NCBI GenBank assembly: GCA_964385045.1
Contig: CAYLNM010000023.1
Coordinates: 1-40,387 of the forward strand
Direction: 5' to 3'
Origin: CAYLNM01 sp964385045
Lineage (GTDB): Bacteria; Planctomycetota; Phycisphaerae; Phycisphaerales; SM1A02
Length of the DNA stretch: 40,387 bases
The stretch's first letter is position 1. Every line of letters starts with the position of its first letter. Under the pieces are notes generated by a model. The model did no database searches, was not told where the DNA came from, and saw only the letters and a program-made list of their open reading frames with translations. The position numbers were made by a program, and so were the translations under genes. Positions 35,123 to 40,387 of the stretch are shown here, piece by piece.

Positions 35123-37734
35123 TCAGTCGGTCCCTCGGACGTCGTCGGGCGTCGGCGCATCCGGCATCCACTTCGGCAGGGTCGCCACCTCGGCCTTCGC
35201 CGCGTCCGAGACCGGCACGCCCCACGCGTCGAAGTACGGCCCGAGGTTCCGGCCGGTCGCCCGGCTGATCTCGATCAGCCAGCGGTCCCGCTTCTCGGCG
35301 TCGGTCCGCGGCCGCTCGCTCGCCGGCAGCTGCTCGTAGGCACGGAACGCGCGGTCGTACGCCTCGAAGCCGAAGGCGTGCCAGAGCATCGCGTAGGTCT
35401 GCAGGGCGAGGAACGGCCGCCGCCGCCATTCCTCGAAGGGCGCCCCCTTCTCCCGGTGCTCGACGAAGGTCCGCCATGCCCGCGCGGGATCGCTGCGCAT
35501 GAGCTCCGAGTCGAGCGGATAGCCGTTGACGCGGTGCAGGGCGAGCACGGTGAAGATGTTGACCGTCACCTCGACGGTGCCGCCGAAGGTCCACATCGGG
35601 TCCTGGTGGGCGTGGCCCATCTCGTGGTAGTGGCCCCACAGCTGGTGCCCGCCGATGGCGTCGTACTGCTCGAGATCCACCATCTCGTCGGCGGCCGACT
35701 CGGGGATCACGATGGGCGCGTTCGCCGGGCAGTACATGTAGCCCCAGCTCAGTCGCCGCTCGCACACGTAGCGGTACTGGCGGTCCGGCCAGTGCCGGGG
35801 CGAGCGCGGCTGCAGGGCGTGCATCGTGGCGTGCACGCGGTCCCAGTGCTCCATCACGAGGTCGGGCCGGTCGAGCCCGCGGACGACGGCGGCGGGCACG
35901 GTGAGGACGAGCTCGTCGGACTCCAGCTCGGCCCACGGCACCGGACGGTGGCGGATCTCGTCGCGCCAGTCGTCGAGGGCGGTCTCGCCGAGGCGGAAGT
36001 GCGGCATGGGAACCGCCCCGCGCACGACGACGTCGATGGGATCGTCCGCGGAACGGCCGGCGACCAGCGCCTCGGGCAGATCGATCAGCAGCGGGCCGCC
36101 GATCGGCGAGGCGATCCGGCTGCGGGGGGCGTCCACCGGCACGCGCGTGATCGCTGGCTGCATGCGGACCCGCTCGGCGAACTGCTGCGGGTCGAGCCAG
36201 ACGCCGATCTGCAGGTGCACGCCGGCGGTCGACGCCGAGGCGACCTCGCCCCACGAGCCGGTGAACCGCACCGTCACCGGTCGCCCCGGCCGGGCGTAGA
36301 GGCCCGTGGATCGCCACCCCGGGATCGTGGGATCGAGCGTGATCGTGTGCGCGCCGGCGTGGCTCGCGGCGTAAGCGGGGTCGACCGGCCCGGGGAAGGC
36401 GTCCGCCGACGGATGGGCCTCGACGCGGGTCGGACGCGCGGCGGCGGTCTCCGCGGCCCGGCGACCCTCGAGGTCGAGCATCGCGATCGCGAGGGGATGC
36501 TCGGCGGGCCGCAGGGGCCCGGCCGTCATCGCGGCCCACGCCCGGTCGAGCTCGTCCCGCCGCCGCTCGGCCAGCCGCTCCGCGGCCCGCACCAGTGGCC
36601 CGTCGAGCGGCACGACCGCGAGCGCGTCCCGCACCACGCGGGCGGCGAAGGCCGCGTCTCCGGGCTCGCGTTCGGCCAGCACCGCGAGCCCGCGCTCGGC
36701 GTTGGCGAGGCGGCGCCGCGCCTCGGCCGCGGCGTCGGCCGGCCGGCCCGGGTAGAGCCCGTCCCGCACCGGCGAGGCGGCCGCGTCGGTGTACGCGATG
36801 CCGGCGCCGGCGAGCAGCCGGTTCGCCGCGAGCGCGTCCAGCGAGGGCGCGCGGCCGAGCTGCAGCTGCCCCCACGCACACTCGACCGCGAGCAGGCCGC
36901 CGCCGCGCCGCACCCAGGCCTCCAGGTCGGCCAGCCGCCCGGCCCGCTCGACCTCCTGCGGCGAGGCGAGGATCACGTCGTACCGCTCGAGCTCGGCGTC
37001 CGCGAGACCCCGCGACTCGACGCCCACCGTCAGCCCGCCCTCGGCGAGCCGCGCGACCGCCGGGTCCCCGGGGCGGCCGAGCACCCGGAGTCCGCCGCCC
37101 CGCGCGGCCCGCTCGCCCAGCCAGGCGACGGCGTTGGCCACGAACCGCGGCGTGTCCCCGCCCTCGTGGCCGAGGTACCCGCCGTGGCCCAGCGCCACCA
37201 CGCGGCCGCGTCCGAGCATCGAGGCCACCGCGAAGATGCGGCCGTCGTCCGCCACCGACAGCGCCTCGGCGTCGCCCCACGCCACCAGCGTCGCCGGGTT
37301 GCCGCCGGTGGCGATGCCGTCGACGCCGTCGAGGAGGATGGCCGNNNNNNNNNNNNNNNNNNNNNNNNNNNNNNNNNNNNNNNNNNNNNNNNNNNNNNNN
37401 NNNNNNNNNNNNNNNNNNNNNNNNNNNNNNNNNNNNNNNNNNNNGCCGAGCCGTGGGCGTTGATCGCGACCGCCGCCGCCGCCGCCGCGGGCGAGGCGGT
37501 CGGTGCTTCCAGTGCGGCCGATGCCGCGGACGCGGCCGGCGCGGTCGATGCGGCCGTGACGCCCGTCCCGACGAGGAGGGCCGCGGCGCTGCCCGCGAGG
37601 ACACGGGCGAGGGAGGTGGGAACGGCCCGAGCGGCGCTGGGGGCAGCCGGGGCGCCGGGGGCGGCCGGGGCGGCCGGGGCGCCGGGCGCGGCCGGGGCGG
37701 CCGGGCGTGAACGACGGCGGAGCACGTACAGCAT
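35123..37734 (-). CDS. M60/TCAF-like metallopeptidase, interrupted by the assembly gap
   Basis: The start at 37734 opens an Ala/Pro-rich leader (MLYVLRRRSRPAAPAAPGAP) and a hydrophobic segment (VLAGSAAALLVGTGVTAAS), an export signal. After the N run the sequence continues GGNPATLVAWGDAEALSVAD and a glutamine-amidotransferase-like region (VVALGHGGYLGHEGG, VRRGGGLLAVECAWG). The peptidase M60 domain follows: GWRSTGLYARPG, the zinc motif HEMGH at 35612-35626, and a Glu 14 residues later (GTVEVTVN) as third ligand. The same order of parts is seen in TCAF (TRPM8-associated) proteins. M60 enzymes usually cut mucin-like glycoproteins; the substrate here is unknown. The frame across the 100-N gap cannot be checked. 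Confidence 0.85.
37345..37444. other. Assembly gap of 100 N
   Basis: Exactly 100 undefined bases, a conventional placeholder of unknown true length, inside the M60 peptidase gene between its signal region and the body of the protein. Confidence 0.98.
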
Positions 37735-37740
37735 CTCCCG

Positions 37741-37746
37741 ACCATA
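37741..37746 (-). promoter_or_regulatory. -10 element TATGGT of the M60 gene (leaderless)
   Basis: On the minus strand TATGGT ends 6 bases before the ATG at 37734. The GGAG between them touches the ATG and is too close to act as a ribosome site, so a leaderless message is likely. Confidence 0.4.
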
Positions 37747-37767
37747 CGGTGAGGTCGCGGCGGCGGG

Positions 37768-37773
37768 TAGCCT
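37768..37773 (+). promoter_or_regulatory. -10 element TAGCCT of the nucleosidase gene
   Basis: TAGCCT lies 63 bases before the ATG at 37837, in the 102-base divergent spacer shared with the M60 gene. The leader contains GAGGAG and AGAGG close to the ATG, so this gene has a normal leader. Confidence 0.35.
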
Positions 37774-37836
37774 TTCCGCGGGCCCGGGCGGGCTCGCGCC
37801 CGCGTACCGCCGGCGCTCCCGAGGAGCGAAGAGGTC

Positions 37837-38640
37837 ATGTCGCAGCCCATCGGCGTCATGGGCGCCATGCCGGAGGAGGTCGCCGACCTCGCCACCGCCG
37901 TGGAGCGGCCCGAGACGATCACGCGGGCGGAGCGCCGCTACGTCCGCGGGCGGCTGTTCGGCCGCGAGGCGGTGGTGGTGCACAGCCGCTGCGGCAAGGT
38001 CGCGGCGGCCACGACCGCGACCGACCTGATCGCGCACTTCGGCGTGGGCGAGATCCTCTTCACCGGCGTGGCGGGCGGCGTGCGGCCGGACCTCCACCCA
38101 GGCGACGTGGTGGTCGCGACCGAGCTGCTGCAGCACGACATGAACGCCGAGCCGCTCTTTCCCCGCTACGAGATTCCGCTGGCCGGCCGCAGCCGCCATG
38201 CGGCCGACCCGCCCCGCCGGACCGCCGCCGTCGCCGCCGCCCGGGCCTTCCTGCACGGCGATCTCGCCGCCGTCGCCCCGCCCGCGGCGGTCCGTGCCGC
38301 CGGACTCGATCGCCGCGAGCCCCGGGTGGTCGAGGGCGTCGTGGCCAGCGGCGACCGCTTCTTCGCCGCCCACGCCGACGTCGAGGCCCTGCGCCGCCGG
38401 CTGCCCGACGTCGCCTGCGTCGAGATGGAGGGCGCGGCGGTGGCCCAGGTCGCCCACGACTTCGACGTGCCGGTCACGGTGATCCGAACCATCAGCGACG
38501 GGGCCAACGACGACGCGGCGGAGGACTTCCTCGCGTCGCTCGGCGCGATCGCCGCCGCGTGGAGCCACGGCATCCTCGAGCGGCTGCTGACCGGCGACCG
38601 ATCCCCCGCGGACGGAGGGGACGAGCACCCGGCCGGCTGA
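37837..38640 (+). CDS. mtnN: 5'-methylthioadenosine/S-adenosylhomocysteine nucleosidase
   Basis: MtnN (Pfs) splits adenine from MTA and SAH, recycling by-products of SAM-dependent methylation and polyamine synthesis. The 267-residue protein begins with the family GVMGAMPEEV; the second Glu aligns with catalytic E12 of E. coli. LFTGVAGG, PGDVVVATELLQHDMNA, VEMEGAAVAQVA (E174 equivalent) and RTISDGAND (D197 equivalent) follow in order. An insert of about 35 residues after QHDMNAEPLF makes it longer than the 230-residue norm. The ATG has AGAGG 4 bases upstream and GAGGAG further back. It is cytoplasmic. Confidence 0.93.
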   Translation: MSQPIGVMGAMPEEVADLATAVERPETITRAERRYVRGRLFGREAVVVHSRCGKVAAATTATDLIAHFGVGEILFTGVAGGVRPDLHPGDVVVATELLQHDMNAEPLFPRYEIPLAGRSRHAADPPRRTAAVAAARAFLHGDLAAVAPPAAVRAAGLDRREPRVVEGVVASGDRFFAAHADVEALRRRLPDVACVEMEGAAVAQVAHDFDVPVTVIRTISDGANDDAAEDFLASLGAIAAAWSHGILERLLTGDRSPADGGDEHPAG

Positions 38641-38777
38641 CCCGGCCCTGCTCGCGCGCAGGTCCGCGTCCGCGACCGCGCCGGACCATGACCCGGTCCC
38701 GCCCGCGCCCGCGTGGCCCGCGGCCCGCGGCCCCGGACCTGGCCCCGCCGGCACGCGAACCCTCCCCCGGACGCGGC

Positions 38778-40163
38778 TCAGCCGTCCGCGGAGCCGGTGC
38801 CCGACACGGACGCCGTCGCCTGCGACGCTCCGCCGCGCGGCGACATGCCCGCCGCGGTGCCCGCCGCCTCCGCGACCATCCGCGGCAGCCGGCAGCCCAG
38901 GGCCAGCTCGTCCATCAGCGCCGCGATCCGCTCGTGCTGCCCCGGCGTGGCCCGCACCACGAGCGTCTCGCCGGCGAGCCGAACCGTCCTCGGTCCCGCG
39001 CCGCCGGCCATCGCGTCCCGCAGGGCGTCGATCGAGCCCGCGGCCAGCGCCTCGACCGTCGCCTCCGGTCGCACGAGCCACGCCGCGAGCAGGTCGTCGA
39101 GCGCCGCGAGCTCGGCGTCGATCGCCGCCGCCACCGGCGGCTCGGCCTCGACGAGGCGTCGCGCCGCTTCCGCGAGCCGGTCATCGCTCGGGCGCCCCGT
39201 CCCGCCGGCCACCGTCCGGGCCGCGGCCTGCCGCAGCGCGGGGAAGCCCGGCTCGGCGCGGTGCACCGCGATCATCGCCGCCCGCGTGGACGCGAGCGGA
39301 TAGCGCCGCTCGATGAGCGTCGCGTCCGACCACGCCGCGGCCCGCCGCCGGGCGTCGGCGAGCGTCGTGAGCAGGAGTCGGCGGTCGCCGATCGCCCACG
39401 CGAGGGTGCCCCCGCCGTCGTCCGCCGCCACCGCGCCGGCTCCGCCGGTGGCGGCCGCCTCGCGCTCCGACGCCCGCACCACCGCCTCCATCACGACGCC
39501 CAGCGTCACCGTCCCGGCCGGCAGGTCGAGCCCGAGGTCGGGGCCCGTGCCCGCCGCCGTGACCTCGTTCCACCGCACCTCGACCGGGACGGCGCCCCGC
39601 GACTGCAGCACGTCGACGAGGTCGCCCAGCCGCACCACGTGCTCCACCGTCCACGCGGGCTCCACGCCGGCTCCCGCGTCGCGAGCGACCTCCGGCCCGT
39701 CGCCGGCCGGCTCCCCGGGCTCGGGCTCGCCCGGCGCGTCCCCCGCGTCCCCCGCGTCCCCGGCGGCCACCGGTCTGGGCGACTGCGGCACCGTGACCGG
39801 CGTCCCCAGGTCCAGCCGCATCGAGCCGGCCACCAGCGGCGGCCAGCCGCCCGCCGCGGCGGCGGCGTCCGCGCCGACCGCCCCGAGCACCGACGCGACG
39901 TCCACCGTGCACGGCCCCGGCGCGAGCACCGCGGGCGCCGGCGTCACCAGCCGCTCGGCGGTGGCCAGCGGTGCCGGCCCCTCGACCGCCTCCTGCACCT
40001 GCGCGCAGCCGGTCGTGATCGTCGCCCCAAGGAGTGCGGCGATCGCGGCGATCCCGGTCGCGCCGCGTCCTCGCACGCCCGTCCCCGCCGCGACCGTCGC
40101 CGTGGCCTTCGCCGTACTCGTCATGCTCGTCATGCTCGCCACCCATCCGCTGCCGGTCCGCAT
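38778..40163 (-). CDS. Probable lipoprotein with a secretin-N-like domain
   Basis: 461 residues from the ATG at 40163, chosen because GGGAGG lies 6 bases upstream; an earlier ATG at 40214 lacks such a site. The N-terminus has a hydrophobic stretch GIAAIAALLGATITTGCAQ, a plausible but imperfect lipobox before Cys. An Asp/Gly/Pro/Glu-rich linker (about 140-170) precedes HVVRLGDLVDVLQSRGAVPV and LGLDLPAGTVTLGVVMEAVV, resembling the STN/N0 fold of secretins and related proteins. Near the end, RLAGETLVVRATPGQHERIA resembles a secretin N-domain strand-helix unit. No secretin pore domain is present. Role unknown; it may be an accessory protein of a secretion or pilus system, or an unrelated planctomycete lipoprotein. 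Confidence 0.7.
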   Translation of the reverse strand: MRTGSGWVASMTSMTSTAKATATVAAGTGVRGRGATGIAAIAALLGATITTGCAQVQEAVEGPAPLATAERLVTPAPAVLAPGPCTVDVASVLGAVGADAAAAAGGWPPLVAGSMRLDLGTPVTVPQSPRPVAAGDAGDAGDAPGEPEPGEPAGDGPEVARDAGAGVEPAWTVEHVVRLGDLVDVLQSRGAVPVEVRWNEVTAAGTGPDLGLDLPAGTVTLGVVMEAVVRASEREAAATGGAGAVAADDGGGTLAWAIGDRRLLLTTLADARRRAAAWSDATLIERRYPLASTRAAMIAVHRAEPGFPALRQAAARTVAGGTGRPSDDRLAEAARRLVEAEPPVAAAIDAELAALDDLLAAWLVRPEATVEALAAGSIDALRDAMAGGAGPRTVRLAGETLVVRATPGQHERIAALMDELALGCRLPRMVAEAAGTAAGMSPRGGASQATASVSGTGSADG

Positions 40164-40225
40164 CGCCTGCCTCCCGCGGCGCCACGCTGCGGCGCCGCCG
40201 TCCTCGATCGTCATGTCCGCGCGCG

Positions 40226-40231
40226 ATGCTA
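40226..40231 (-). promoter_or_regulatory. -10 element TAGCAT of the lipoprotein gene
   Basis: On the minus strand TAGCAT lies 62 bases before the ATG at 40163, leaving room for a leader with the GGGAGG ribosome site. Confidence 0.35.
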
Positions 40232-40328
40232 CCGCGCGACGCCGCCCGCCCGCGGCGCGGACGGGGGGACGCGTCCGGCGATGGGCCGGGCCGGGCGAGG
40301 CCCGCCCGCTCGCGCCGCGGCGCGGCGA

Positions 40329-40387
40329 CCCGCCGACCCGCCGACACCCGCCGAACGCGCCGACACCCGCCGACACCCGCCGAACGC
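40329..40387 (+). repeat. Tandem CGCCGACAC-type repeat at the contig end
   Basis: Units of CCGCCGACAC and CCGCCGAACG alternate; a 20-base block occurs at 40339-40358 and again at 40368-40387, ending exactly at the last base. The assembly probably stopped because of this repeat. Confidence 0.75.

Noticed and set aside
34445..38029. 1194-codon plus-strand frame across the M60 gene and the gap
   Set aside because: It is antisense to the M60 peptidase, runs through 100 N and has no domain.
40164..40376. N-terminal extension of the lipoprotein to 40376
   Set aside because: The added residues are Arg/Pro/Gly-rich and would bury the signal sequence; the ATG at 40163 has a strong GGGAGG and a -10 element upstream.
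40329..40387. Possible CRISPR-like repeat at the contig end
   Set aside because: The units are 9-10 bases, contiguous, without unique spacers; this is a simple tandem repeat.

Overview
High-GC (about 70%) bacterial contig, most likely from a planctomycete of the Phycisphaerae lineage. The inference rests on several secreted FG-GAP/VCBS propeller proteins ending in a cysteine-flanked dockerin-like tail, an ATP synthase c subunit made with a signal peptide, very GC-biased codon use with long antisense open frames, and a 100-N assembly gap typical of a metagenome or draft scaffold. No rRNA, tRNA, CRISPR array, transposase or integrase was seen.

Layout. (1) 0.4-8.8 kb: a type I restriction-modification operon, hsdM-hsdS-[AlbA/Schlafen-type ATPase]-hsdR, followed by a small unknown acidic protein. 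The first three genes overlap by 4 bases; a 398-base spacer carrying a 13-base direct repeat precedes hsdR. (2) 8.8-9.4 kb: a gene graveyard with an AbiEi-like helix-turn-helix fragment and scrambled, partly inverted pieces of the zinc-ribbon genes found 2-3 kb further on. (3) 9.4-15.1 kb: a zinc-ribbon membrane protein, then mutM (zincless-finger type) translationally coupled to six consecutive paralogous small membrane proteins (two predicted TM helices plus a C-terminal zinc ribbon), each joined to the next by a 4-base ATGA/GTGA overlap except for one 38-base gap. This is the best candidate for an undescribed system in the window. (4) 15.1-16.1 kb, minus strand: a lone nuoI followed by a frameshifted, internally deleted M42-like peptidase gene. 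(5) 16.5-23.2 kb: atpZ-atpI-atpB-atpE-atpF-atpH-[SIMPL-domain gene]-atpA, closed by a strong hairpin; atpG, atpD and atpC do not follow. (6) 23.6-34.5 kb: three full-length FG-GAP/dockerin secreted paralogues and two decayed ones, with a type II NADH dehydrogenase gene (ndh) between them. (7) 34.7-40.2 kb: a small membrane protein, an M60/TCAF-like metallopeptidase interrupted by the assembly gap, a divergent MTA/SAH nucleosidase gene, and a lipoprotein with a secretin-N-like domain. The contig ends inside a short tandem repeat.

How the parts work together. The hsd genes form a complete restriction system. The atp genes, nuoI and ndh are respiratory; atp and ndh each have a CGTGA-type inverted repeat upstream, and a related palindrome precedes hsdM. 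Several genes (mutM, ndh, the M60 gene) have a TAnnnT -10 element ending 5-6 bases before the start codon, suggesting leaderless transcripts. All functions are read from motifs only; no database search was possible.
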